From contig JAFFJZ010000013.1 of the NCBI GenBank assembly GCA_018340375.1, positions 1,426,001 to 1,490,000 of the forward strand: a stretch of 64,000 bases of DNA, read 5' to 3'. Below are positions 43,250 to 54,524 of the stretch, piece by piece (positions within the stretch are counted from its first letter, which is position 1; each line of letters begins with the position of its first letter). This DNA is from Gonatopus flavifemur (lineage: Eukaryota; Arthropoda; Insecta; Hymenoptera; Dryinidae). The notes beneath the pieces are model-generated. The model did no database searches, was not told the DNA's origin, and was given only the letters and a program-made list of their open reading frames with translations. The position numbers were made by a program, and so were the translations under genes.

Positions 43250-46200
43250 TTTTGTGCCGGCTTTTGCTTTCGATACTCTGAGTTTAACTTAGAAAATTTA
43301 ACCTCACTTATACTCATTGACTATCGCGTGGCGTTGTAACTGTGCGAATATTTGATCATATTCGTACCGTTACAACTACCCCCTCTGAACGTTGAGTGCA
43401 TTACTCAAGGTAATGCATGCATCGTTTACATACTTCGATGATTCAAATTATTTAACTTACATATAGTCGCCTTGCTATGATCTCATGATTCCTCCGGAAT
43501 TTCCCTTTCGTTCTCTTTGTCAGCCACTCCCTTCGTCCTCATGAACTCCATCGGCCCTCTCCCAACCATCTCTTCCAGTATCCTTATCCGGTCTTTTATG
43601 TCTTCCTCCTCTTGTTCTTTCTCTCTTCTGTCCCATGTTTCCCTCGTTGGAAAGACCACGCTGTCTTTTTTTGTGTCTTGGTATTTTTTTTTATTTGGTT
43701 TTATTGATTTTACTCTCCTGCTCCTTGGTAGAATTCCCTCACACCGCACCACTGGTTTCGTCCGAGGATCCGTTTGTGTCTGCTCCTCCGCCGTTGTTCC
43801 CCTTGTTTGCATCGGATGTCATTTTTTGAATTCCCCTCCCACCTGTACATATCTCCCGGCTGCTCTTCTCCCTTCTATTCTTGTTCTAATCTTTTCTCCT
43901 GATCCAGGTTCTTTTTTCTCCCGTCTGCTGCGTGAAATCACGCACCTGGAATAGTTCCTCCGTTTGTGTTGCTTTTTTCATTTTCTTCCGCTTCTCGTAC
44001 TATTAGCTCCGATTTTTCGTTACTAACTGACTCTCTGATCTGGGAATTTTCATCTCTGAACTCATATGTTGGATGTCAACTGACTTCTGTTGTGGTTTCT
44101 TGTAGTTCCTTGCTGTTGTCTTCTGTTGTTTCTTCAGATGAGAGCGAGTAACTTTCCTATTGTGATGGTATTTCCTTGGAAACCATGCACAAAGGCGCTT
44201 GGATCCTTGAGCGCCTCCACGACTCCTGTCGTGGATATTTATATATTACAGCGGGTTGTGGAAACGACAGCTTCGAACGCGGGCTGTAACCGAAATTCGA
44301 AAAGTAGAGCTTGCCTACATGTATTACTCCGCGCGAATAGTTTAAGTGTATGAGTACGTCTGTGTATGATCCGTGCGATCGACTTAGGTTCGAAAATCAC
44401 CGAAGTCAGTCGTTGCGAAGCGTTTCACTAATGATATGTACGTACGTGTGTGCTGAATCTTGCTCTTTCTGGTTGCTACGCGCAGTTTTGTACCGCTTCT
44501 ATTACGCTCATATAGCTATTATTGACTAATGGTGAATGCTCTGCGCTCTGAGAATCTTTTTTGAGTGTGGTGTATGGAAAGTGTGCATTGGAGTGGAAAG
44601 CGCGTAGAAACGTGGAGCAACGATTCATCTTCTTCTTCCTGTTTATAACAATTTCAAATTCAACGTTTACAGGGGAAGAATCGAAGCTCCGTGTTTCAAT
44701 TGAACTCCCTTTGAATTGTAATCTTCATGACTGTTAATCATTTATCCTTCGAGTCAATTGTAATCATTCTTCGGGTTGAGTTCCGGCAATTATAGTTGGA
44801 AAAGAACAATTCAATTAGTAATAAATTAATCTATTAGAGGAACTTGTACATCTGAGAATTATTCAAAACCTTTTTATTCTTGTTCATTTCCATTTCACAG
44901 CGGGACCTGAAAAATATTGATGACAAGCAAGTCACTTGTTCACGGCAATTTTGAGGGGTCAAGGGAAAAGGAATAAGCTCAGGGAGAGGGAGTGGGTTGA
45001 GTTTAATACACTAAAATGAACAATCTCCAAATGAGGTTAACCACGTGGCAGAGCACGTATATATTGTCAATTTAACAAGGTTACACAGAGCAAGCGACTT
45101 CGTTGCGCGAAGAAAAATACAAACAACTCCTTCGTCTATCGATTTGATTTGGGGAACACAGGGACTAAGAAAAGATTACGGAGGGCGCGGCCACGAGGAA
45201 ACATCTATTGACGGACTATGCCGTTCACATAAATCAACACAAAGGGAAATACAAGGGAACCGCGACCATAAGATGTAACCGGGGGAGGGCAAATACGAAC
45301 GAAGGGGGTGATTCTATACGAGAACGGAGAGGTGAAAGAGAAATCGAAGGAAAGGGCACGTGGAGGAGGCCACGTGAGTGACACCGTTTTACCACTTTCA
45401 CTTTTCACCAAAACACCGCACCGGCACTCCACACCGTCACAATCCTTGAGGCTCGGATAATCCTCTGAAGAGTGTCGAACTCCGATGGCATCGGGCACTC
45501 ACCGTCTCGTGAATTCTCTCGATTTTCTTCGCAACAAGCTCTCCGCGAACTCGCCGATCGCTCGGTTACACAAGAAGTGACAGGCAACATGGCCACTTCC
45601 TTCTTCTTCACCGACGGGTGAGTTCACAAAATCATATACGAAACCCCGTCGGTGACTTTCCGTTGGAGCGCACTCTCGAGCTCGACTTGCGCGCTCGGGT
45701 GATGGTGGCTTCTTACTATTCGTTGGGTGAGTGTGCGCATGTGCATTTTGGAGATCGTCTGAGTGCGTGTGTTCATGTCCTTTTCTCTCCTTTGGTGGGG
45801 CCGGGAGAAGGGGTACAGCGTGGTCGGGTTGGTTTCTGCCGTTGTTCCGCCGATCCAGGAACGGGGTGGCGTCCTCGGAGACGATTCATCTTACTCTCTC
45901 TCTCTCTCTCTCTCTCTGGTCCAGGGTTGGAGAGAGATGGTGTTATCCGCGAGGGATTTCCAGTCTCCTGGGGGTTGTCGCTTTTGGAACGGCCGAGATG
46001 GCGTTGATGGCACCTCCTGACCTTGAACCAATCCTACCCAGCATCCGTGGTATAGGTGGCGCTGCCTCCTTGGGGACGGGCAACCTCAACAAATAGAAGG
46101 AAGACAGGGATTAGAGGAGGACAGGAATAGCGAGGGAGAGGATATGTGTTCCTGATTCTCGTGTAAGCGAGCGACAGCTGTGTTCTTACGAGTGAACTAA

Positions 46201-46344
46201 CTCTCACACTATGTATCTATGTCCACTTACTTCTGTTTTTGTTCATTCTCACCGATATATTCACATTCCTCGCTCATACAATTTCAACAATTGCGTGTGA
46301 GATTGACCTCTTCCGTTTTGACTTTCAATGTCCTTCAATATATA
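43250..46344 (-). other. Gypsy 3' internal region, unassigned
   Basis: Expected RNase H/integrase motifs were not found on either strand. A charged minus frame (43483-43812) with KYQDTKKDSVVFPTRETW and DIKDRIRILEEMVG is coding-like but unrecognised. 45045-46150 is more GC-rich than its neighbours and has a (TC)n run at about 45892-45917. It may contain another insert whose ends I cannot see. Confidence 0.4.
45892..45917. repeat. (TC)n microsatellite
   Basis: An uninterrupted TC dinucleotide run of about 12 units. Confidence 0.95.
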
Positions 46345-48379
46345 CAGGGCGTCCCATTTGAAATAGGACAGCTGAATAAATCTTCGAGGAATGGAGGGGG
46401 AAAAAAATTGTTCAGATAAAAGTTGTAGGGTTCGAAGGGGGCCATAAGATGGTGACCTTGAATTTGACCCTGAGGTCAATTTTGAGCATAATTGATGGTC
46501 AAAGTATGTATTTTCAAATGGAAAACGCTACGTTCGACCTCAGGAATGGAGAGAGCGGAAAATTTTACGTCCGACTATGTTGACATATCAGGTCATTAAG
46601 AGGTCATCTGAAGGTCAAAAAACCATTTTCTATGGATTTCCACGGAAAAGCCTCAAACGAGTTGTTTCTCTGACCAAAGTTATTAAAGTTGAAGTGAAAC
46701 CCCACGTTTCGACCTTGAATTGAAAGTGAACAGAACTAACCTTCAGAGTTTGTTCTTCATATCAGTACGAAAATGATCATTAAGAAGTTTTCATCGTTTA
46801 CGGTGTAAGTGCGGGTTCAAAATGATTTATTCACCCAACGAATGTGTTGATATTTCAATGATCTTGGGTGAGTGTCGCGGAGTGTATCAAAGAGCGTCAC
46901 GATTGTACAGAGAGCAGTTTGGAGATCGGCAGCATCATCCTTCTCCAGAAGTCATTCGCCAAGTTGGAAGAAATTGTCGACAAGGAAGGATTGGCCAACG
47001 CCGAAACAATCAAGGTTTCAACTTTAACGACCCTCGATGCGTTGCTGTTTTAGCAATAATACACATGAATCCTCATGTTAGTTTACGTGATATTGAACGC
47101 GATTTGGGTATTCCACGCAGTACGGCACACAGAATTCTACAAGCTGCTCAATATCATCCGTACCACATCACACTGGCCCAAGAATTATCTCAACAAGATA
47201 TGCAGAATCGGGTCAACTTTTGCCATTGGGCTTTACAGGGGTTGAACGAAGCGCCCGATTTCTTTCGATATGTTCTTTTCAGTGATGAATCAACGTTTCA
47301 AAGTACTGGCTTGTTGAATCGTCACAATAGCCACTATTGGTCAGCGCAAAACCCGCACTGGCCTCAACAAGTTGATCATCAGCATCGGTGGAGTATGAAT
47401 GTTTGGTGTGGAATTCTAGACAATCAAGTTATTGGGCCGTATTTTTTTAATGGAACTGTTAACGGTCCTAATTATCTACAGTTTTTACAGAATGAATTAC
47501 CAGTTCTCATGGAAGATGTGACATTAGCAACTGGGCAGAGGATGTGGTATCAGCAAGACGGTGCACCACCACACTTTGCTTGATGTGTGAGGGATTATCT
47601 GAATATCCTTTTCCCCAATCGTTGGATTGGTCGAGGTGGATTTGTACTGTGGCCGGCAAGATCTCCTGATCTCACCCCTCTAGATTTTTATTCGTGGGGT
47701 TACGTGAAAAATGTCGTTTATACCAACCGACCAACAACACCTGTGGATCTACAACAACGCATCAGATACGCAATTGCGAATATTCGTGCAGAAGTTTTTC
47801 AGTCCGTTCTTGGAAACTTTCGATGCTGGCTGGAGTTATGTATTGAAGTGAATGGCGGTCAATTCGAACATCTCCTGCAATAAGTGTGCCTTACCCGTCA
47901 ACGGATTTGTGCCATCTGTAATTATAAAACGACGAACTGGAAAAATGAATGATTTTTTAATTATTGTTTCAAATTTGGCATTCATTATCGTTCTCAAGGT
48001 CGAATTCAAGGTCGAAACGTGGGGTTTCACTCCAACTCTGATAACTCTGGTCAGAGAAACAACTCGTTTGAGGCTTTTCCGTGAAAATCCATAGAAAATG
48101 GTTTTTTGACCTTCAAATGACCTCCAAATGACCTGATATGTCAACATATTCGGACGTAAAATTCTCCGCTCTTTCCATTTCTGAGGTTGAACGGAGGGTT
48201 TTCCATTTGAAAAAACATACTTTGACCATCAATTATGCTCGAAACTGACCTCAAGGTCAAATTCAAGGTCACCATCTTATGGTCCCCTTCGAACCCTACA
48301 ACTTTTATCTGTACAATTTTTTTCCCCCTCCATTCCCTGAAGAGTTATTCAGCTGTCCTGTTTCAGATGGGACGCCCTG
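46345..48379 (+). mobile_element. DD41D-spaced element B (2035 bp), long TIRs, in Gypsy
   Basis: Flanked by TA (46343-46344, 48380-48381). Tips read CAGGGCGTCCC at both ends. Inverted arms of about 390 bp (46345-46735 and 47990-48379) enclose a nearly intact transposase. Same architecture as element A at 11035-12999. Confidence 0.93.
46822..47883 (+). pseudogene. DD41D-spaced transposase B (single nonsense codon)
   Basis: 353 codons from MIYSPNECVDISMILGEC to GGQFEHLLQ. The only fault is TGA at 47581-47583, just after QQDGAPPHFA; the same frame continues VRDYLNILFPNRWIGRGG. Domains: DUF4817-like N-terminal HTH (YQRASRLYREQFGDRQHH), second HTH (DIERDLGIPRSTAHRILQAA), first Asp in VLFSDESTFQSTG, second in QQDGAPPHFA, third in SPDLTPLDFYSWG; 41 positions lie between the second and third Asp. 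The enzyme would cut at the long TIRs and insert at TA. One base from an open frame, so this copy is young, or a low-level readthrough form is possible. The better reference of the two copies for its family. Confidence 0.92.
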
Positions 48380-49143
48380 TATGTATCACTAGTTATCTTT
48401 TTTTGGATTCAATATGGTCCTTCGTATATTGCAAAAAAATTAGAAATTTGCTTTTCATATGCATCCAATATTTCATTCGCTTTCAACAAAATTGGGTCAT
48501 TCTCATTATTCCACTTCTTTCCGAAAAAATTCCGATTTTCCAAGATTGATCGTCATCCCACATTTTTTTATTCCCTCAAATAATATGTTCGAATGTTTTA
48601 TATGCTGTTTTCCATCTTTTGATATCATGAGTATGTCATCTACGAAATTCACAACGAAGTCTAATCCGTTCATCACTTTCTCAAGTCCCCTTATCAACGC
48701 TGCACTACTTGTTTTCGTTCCAAATGGGGCCCAGGGAAATTCATAGCATTCCCCCTCACACAAGGAAGCTGTATATCTTCTTGATTCCGGGTGTAGTGGG
48801 ATTTGCCAATAGCTATTTGTCAGGTCTAACGTGCTCATGACTCCAATATTCTCGTATTTCTGGAACACCTCGTCTACACTGACTCAGCATTCCCTATCAT
48901 TTTCAATTATTTGATTCAGCTGTCTTGCGTCTAGGCATATCCTTATCTCCCCATTGTTCTACGTCACTACTACTCGCGGATTTATCCATGGATCATCCGA
49001 CCGTTGGATTATTCCTCCTTTCAATATTTTATTCACTCCGTTTGCTACTTTCTCTTCCTTCGCTATGGGAATTGGATACGTTCTTGCGGAGAATGGTTTT
49101 GAATTCATTACATGTAACGTTTCAAATCTGATGTGCGCGCCAA
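48380..49143 (-). pseudogene. Gypsy reverse transcriptase (broken)
   Basis: On the minus strand: NSKPFSARTYPIPIAKEEKV, GGIIQRSDDPWINPRVVV, GEIRICLDARQLNQIIEND, then VMSTLDLTNSYWQIPLHPES, CYEFPWAPFGTKTSSAALIR and FVVNFVDDILMISKDG, RT blocks 1-5 with FVDD as catalytic box. It ends ILFEGIKKCGMTINLGKSEF. TAG follows VVVT and TGA follows NDREC. The DD41D element B lies immediately downstream. Upstream, the link to protease is cut by an unresolved block (49144-50260). Confidence 0.88.
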
Positions 49144-50260
49144 CGGTGTTTAACCGAACCTAATTAAACAATAATCAGACCCCCAATGCCTCTAGCTCGC
49201 CGGATCCAAGGTTCAGGAGTGGGGGAACGCGGGTTACAGACCATTAAATAAACAGAATCAAAGTTAAATTTAATCAATAAACAATAAAGATTTATTATAA
49301 AAGATTGTTCAATAATAAGAAAAAAAAACATTAATCAGAAAAGGTAATTATTTGCTATTTACAACCTTAACCTATTGTTACGCGCATGCGCGGGTCGAAT
49401 CTTAATGATTTTACAAACCCTTAGAAAACCGAAGTATTTGCCGATTGTGAAATCTATAGGAGTTCGGTTCCCGCCAATCACGATCAAGTTTTCTTCAAGT
49501 TGTAATTCTCCCTTCCCTGAGTAGAGAGAGAGAGAGAGAGAGTTCAAGTGGTCCAAGTGATTCTTAATATGTTAAATTTAAGCCGAGAAACCTTGATCGT
49601 GTATTGCGTCTAGTTATTGCTAGGATTGCGCCAATCAAATTATTTCCCAGCAATTCGGCTGGAAGAGCCGTTTAATGAATCTACTCCGGGTGCGTGACGA
49701 GGATTCTACGCTAATTGGTCCGATTCAGGATGTCCCATCCTCGGCCACCACCAACCCTAAGCTACCTATCAGAAGCAAGTCCTCTACTTGACTCCTGGTG
49801 CTCTGTTCTCAGGCTTCAGGATGTCCCATCTACCAAGAGCTGTTTGAATTGTGGTTTCAGGATGACCCATCCACCAAATGCACAAAGCCGTGACAACAGC
49901 TATTTTTCGAACACTACCCGTAACGATGGTGCCGGACGCTTGTTCCCTTTCCAAAAGTTGAGTTACCTTGTATGGTACTCGGTGCAGTCAGCTGCGTTAG
50001 GCGAACAAGAGTGCTGGTATACTGACCATGCACCCCTACATATACCCGGAGAAAGTTATTCCCGACTCTAGGCAACGCCATGAGTCGGGTCTCCACCGTG
50101 CGGTTCGGGTTCGTACTACTGACCCCCTCCTTTGGGCAGTGGCGCGCCGCGCGATATACGTCATGCGCTCGGTCAAGCGTATGTTTGCATGAAGGTTCCG
50201 AGCGCTCCGTCGGGTGGCGCTACTATGTCCTTTGCACGCACCCGTATTATTGCTCTTATT
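49144..50260. mobile_element. Unresolved insert between Gypsy protease and RT
   Basis: About 1.1 kb with no pol similarity separates the protease tail from the RT start. It contains a simple AG run (about 49522-49541) and a thrice-repeated motif CAGGATGTCCCATC / CAGGATGACCCATC. No TIR, LTR pair or target duplication was found, so the type is unknown. It could be a solo LTR. Confidence 0.4.
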
Positions 50261-50302
50261 AAATGTCGCTTCATTTATGCTCTGTCACAGACAGATGTTT
50301 GC

Positions 50303-51010
50303 TTAGAATAGTGACTCGTCACATACATGATACACATGTTCGTGCATTTTCAGTTTCCCTGTTCTTCTTTCAAGAATCTCACTATTATTCATCCCTGTTG
50401 ATACGAGAAGCCTTTTCATTTCTTCATTTATTCCATTATTTTTTATTATTTTATTTTGAATTTCTCTACTGTTAATTCTCAATTCTTCCTTGTCACTTTC
50501 TATGTTTTCTGTTGTTTCTTGTTTCCGCTCATATTCATTCCCCTTTTCCATTCGATTGTTTCCCCCTTTTCTTTCCCCATGATCTTTTCTTCTTCCAGGA
50601 GCATCGGGCCTCGTATACTCATAGGTTCCGAGCTGTACCCTTTGTTCTCCTTTTTGAATCCTCATACTTTCTCCTGCTACGTTCAACTTCGCTTTCCATT
50701 TTTTCAATATATCGATCCCCATTATGCGTTTTGTGCTTAACCCCGGTATTATCAAGAACGGATGTTCAATTTCTAACATTCTGATGTTCACAGTGACAAA
50801 TATTTGCTGCTCCAGCCTTTTCCCTGAACTTCCTACTGCTCCTTCTATGCAAAGATTTGCGCAACTGGAAGAACTTGACAATTTTTGAACGTTCTTCCTT
50901 GTGTTCTATGAAACCGCTCTGATATCGCAGTTACTTGACTTCCCGTATCAACCAATGCTCGGGTTTCTACGCCTTCTAATCTAACTGTCATTACCGGACG
51001 TTTTCCCATT
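50303..51010 (-). pseudogene. Gypsy protease and start of pol (broken)
   Basis: Near 50960 the minus strand encodes GKRPVMTVRLEGVETR followed by ALVDTGSQVTAISERF, the retropepsin active-site box. A stop separates this from 50303-50881, which reads FLIIPGLSTKRIMGIDILKK (flap/C-terminal part of retropepsin), then a Lys/Glu-rich linker and TGKLKMHEHVYHV just before RT would begin. Processing of gag-pol would be its role. At least one frame change and one stop. Confidence 0.82.
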
Positions 51011-51020
51011 TCCGGTTCTT

Positions 51021-52679
51021 TTACCTTTTTTCCTCTAATAACACCTTTTCAGGGTTATCATAAACGTGATCTATACTCACATACGGGCGGTTTCTTGAGG
51101 ATGTTGTGAATTTCGATGTTTTCTGTTCCGCTCTCCTCTCCTCCGTCCTACTCACAACACCTTCCAGTTTTCCATCTGATGTTACAATGGACACGCATTT
51201 TCTAAATTCTATTTCCACTGCGTTGACCCGCGGCGGTGGCCTGTTTCCATCGTTCCTTCCTTGTGCGTTTGTTGTATTTTGTGATCGAAAATTATCCCTC
51301 CTTGGATATTCTCTATTTTCGATCCTGTTTCTTCCCTGTGTTTGTCTATTCCCTCCATTATTCGGTAAGTTCCTACTCTGTTCATACGTTGATGGACCTC
51401 CCTGTTGATTCGTCGATGTAGCTGCTCTTATCGTGTTGTTCGCTTGACTGACTCCATCATGACGTCTCAAGATACTCAGCAATTCTTTCAGGTTCGATAT
51501 TCCTCTCGCGATCATTGTGTTTTTGATTTCTTCCCCGAAATGCATCCGGAGATACCAATTGATTCAAGCTTCTGACGGTTGTGGTTCCAAGTCTCTGGCT
51601 TGTTTATACATTTTCTTAGCACAATCTGCCCTGGATATTCTCCTACTCCCATCGTAATATCCACTTCTCAACCTCGTCCATGATCTATGTTGCACTCCCT
51701 CGTTCCAATAATTTGTTATGAAATCCCTTTTGAATACTTCCAACTTGCTGAAGTCTCTGCCTATAAATTCCCACCACTCTTTCGCGTTGTCTTTGAAGCA
51801 TCTGCTCAACACATACTTCACTTCCTGTTGTGGTATGTCCAGTGCCTCTCGGTATTCCTCCAATTCACTCAGGAATTCCATGGGGTTCTCCCATGCATGC
51901 CCCGAGAATGTTGGTGGTTCTTTTTGGGTCTCACTGGCCCTTATCATGATCGACTGGTCTCCAACCGCAGGAAGACTGCTTCTCCTGCTCTGTAGTGCTC
52001 TTATAGTCTTCTCCATTTTCTTGATTTCCCGATCATTTTCTTCATGTTGTTGTTTCTGCACCTCCATCAAACTATCCATGACCTCCAGTCCTTGCTGCAC
52101 TGAGTCTTTCAGGGCTTCGTACTTTTGTTCGAAGCTCCTGTTGCACAAAGTTTGCACTTCTGCAGTGGCCAAATCAATGAAGTCATGCATTCCATTGGTT
52201 TCTGCAGTCAATGTTTTGTGCCACTCTTCTCGCGTTTCCACATTCCTTTTCCTCCAATCCTTTTCGTTGTCGTCGACCCTTCGATCAGTGATAAGCAAAG
52301 CTCGCTTCTGTTCTTTGGTTTGTTGACTCACTTGCTACACTTCCGCTCTTGTTTTCTTCGTTTCTTGTGAAGATTGTGAATGATTCTCCTTCACTCGTCC
52401 CACTAATGCTTCCAAATCATCGTCTCCATCTTCCGTTTCTTCATCCTGTCGTTGTTGCTCGTCGTTATCTTCTTCTTGGTCTCCTTCCTGAAAAGATCCT
52501 TGAATCTTCTTTTGTAAACTTTTTGCCCCCCTATTCGTTGTGATATTTCTGTTCAACAACATCGGCCTATCGACATGTGTATACGTTCCAATTTCTCCTA
52601 TCACTCCTAAGACTTCAGTCTCATCTATCCTTTCTGTGTTTGAGTTTGTACGGATCTTTCTCCCGCCTCTGGAATCCAT
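51021..52679 (-). pseudogene. Gypsy gag (two in-frame nonsense codons)
   Basis: A single register runs from MDSRGGRKIRTNSNTERID (52679) to NPEKVLLEEKR (51021), with stops only at about 52332 and 51561. The N-terminal half is acidic and coiled (QKYEALKDSVQQGLEVMDSL). The capsid core is PPTFSGHAWENPMEFLSELE, KYVLSRCFKDNAKEWWEFIG and FKRDFITNYWNEGVQ, typical of retrotransposon gag. After the second stop come WYLRMHFGEEIKNTMIARG and an Asn/Arg-rich nucleocapsid-like tail (NNGGNRQTQGRNRIENR) without a CCHC knuckle. Structural protein of the particle; decayed only slightly. Confidence 0.87.
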
Positions 52680-52826
52680 TCTGAATTTCCTTTTTACTCA
52701 CGCAATTGTTTTACAATTCGAGAAGGATTTCTTAGTCTCATTCTTTATCGATTCTATGCGATGGTCTTTTTCTTCTGTATTGCTCACTTCAATTTTCTAA
52801 TATAGAAAGAAAACTTCTACTTTTTT

Positions 52827-52838
52827 GTTCGGGCGCCA
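52827..52838 (-). other. Gypsy primer-binding site (tRNA-Lys type)
   Basis: On the minus strand TGGCGCCCGAAC begins three bases after the 5' LTR. It is complementary to a tRNA-Lys 3' end (known usage in Gypsy-group elements). Confidence 0.8.
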
Positions 52839-52841
52839 ATT

Positions 52842-53980
52842 TGTGATGTACTTTTCCGCGTTAAGGGATTTTCTATATCGCTGATGTATCGAAAACGATT
52901 ATTCGACGTTCAAGACCATTGAAAGGAGTTGTTCCTTCCTATAATAGCCCACACTTACCACTTTCCTGTAAAATTGTTGAGAGAATCAACCCAAATGGAA
53001 AGTCGAAAGGACTTATATTCAATTATCGAGAGGGATCGTGGTGTTCAGTTAGGATGCGATTGAAATAAGCACTCTCACTTAGGTTGGAGGAAAAATTATA
53101 TTGTATATATGACGAATTACGATTTCCTTTTTTGAAATTCTTCCTCCTCGAGCGATGGCGATCTATGGGTCAACGTCTGAAACACGCAATTCAGGAATAT
53201 GTTCTTCACAAAAAGTTTCTCACGAGTTCTTTAACGCGACATTCAATTTACGTGGGAGTTGACTTGTAAAATTCAATTGCGGAACATAGATCACATCTCT
53301 CGTCCGACGTAGACCTTCCGAGATACAACTCGCGATGAGCGTGGTGTGGGTTCATCTAGGTGAGAATATGTATCGAATAAAAAATTCGTGAAGAACTCTA
53401 TACGTCGATGTCGCGATGACAACGAGTCAAGGGCATTCTCTGAAAATGAAAACTATGAGGGTTTTACTCCTCTTGATTGATTCTTCGATCAGATCGAAGT
53501 GAGAAATGATTACAGGTGAATAAATTCGCGATGTAATTCAGTTCCCTTTTTGTCGCATTTGACCCCTCATTATAATGTTGGAAGTTTATAATGAATCATG
53601 TGCGAATCGAGCACCTGTCGGATTTGTTGATAAGTTTTTGTACCGGATGATTCAATCGAACATATCACTCGATATCTCAATTCGAATTTGGATCAATCTG
53701 TGATTGGATTTCCATTTTACTGAGAAAAGGTTAAATCATATCTATATTGGCTCTTTGAACTTTCTTCGCTTATAAATGATTATTCTGACACGTTCTTTTC
53801 TCCCCTCTGAAATCCGTCTATTGCATTTATACATGATTCTTTCTCCTACCCGTAGTTTCGTCGATCAAACTCTCATGTAATCGTCACATACATTCGACGA
53901 GTGTCTGTGTGGTTCAACACATGCGATGTCCGTATGTACTGTATGTTGACATTTTTTCTACATAGGTTTGATCGACGAAA
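52842..53980 (-). repeat. Gypsy 5' LTR
   Basis: 1139 bp, begins TGTGATGTACTTTTCCGCG on the plus strand. It is co-linear with 42062-43249 apart from substitutions and a deletion of about 60 bp, and carries the same terminal hairpin arms near 53860 and 53966-53980. Confidence 0.88.
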
Positions 53981-54430
53981 CCCATCCATGGTATGGTACA
54001 TCTACATCCCTTTTGCTTTTTCTTCATCCACCTATGGATGTGTTGAAAGAATCTGATATTGGTATTATTGGACCCGAGGACTTGTATATCCATTGCACTT
54101 CTGGCTTTTCTTCATTTTCCGATGACGCTACCCAATGACATTGATCATTGTGGTACATAACATAGAGATGTATGGTACATATGCGTACTTCTTGCTTTTT
54201 CTTCATCTACCTGTGATTCTATTGGAAGAATCTGATAGTGTATCTGACGCAAGGACCTTTGGTATATCCGCTGCACTCCTGCCTTCTCTTCATTTTACTT
54301 CTACGCTACCTGATGATATTGATCGTGATTGTAAGTAACATACAGATGTATAGTATACCTGCATCCTTCCTACTTTCTCTGATCCACCTGTAATTTTACT
54401 CAAAGAATTTACTCACTGTAAAAACTTTTT
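53981..54430. repeat. Tandem repeat array, unit about 178 bp
   Basis: The landmarks GGTACATCTACATCCC/GGTACATATGCGTAC/GTATACCTGCATCC recur at about 53995, 54173 and 54352, and AGAATCTGATA at two of these spacings. The array continues the partial unit at 41940-42061 across the Gypsy. Confidence 0.8.
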
Positions 54431-54524
54431 CACCTGGGTACTCGGGATAAGGATATCGAATAATATATAATCCAGGGGCCAAAATATTGATGGAAAATCA
54501 ACAGGAACTCACGCGTTAAACGTA

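Larger units (their letters stand above)
42062..53980 (-). mobile_element. Gypsy LTR retrotransposon, interrupted by a DD41D element
   Basis: Directly repeated LTRs at 42062-43249 and 52842-53980, gag and pol on the minus strand, and a tRNA-Lys-type PBS (TGGCGCCCGAAC) three bases inside the right LTR. It is inserted in a tandem array of roughly 178-bp units. The host target duplication could not be fixed. RNase H and integrase are not recognised; 43250-46340 holds only unassigned sequence. Confidence 0.87.

Noticed and set aside
43517..43954. Leu/Ser/Phe-rich plus frame suggesting a membrane protein
   Set aside because: It is antisense to a charged minus frame inside the Gypsy element and has no defined start context or motif; hydrophobicity follows from pyrimidine-rich sequence.
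45618..46096. Three overlapping plus frames at the GC-richer island
   Set aside because: They overlap each other across a TC microsatellite and show no domain; open frames are expected from composition.
51718..52326. 202-codon plus frame
   Set aside because: Antisense shadow of Gypsy gag.
54024..54206. Minus frame in the 178-bp array
   Set aside because: It spans repeat units and is not conserved between them.
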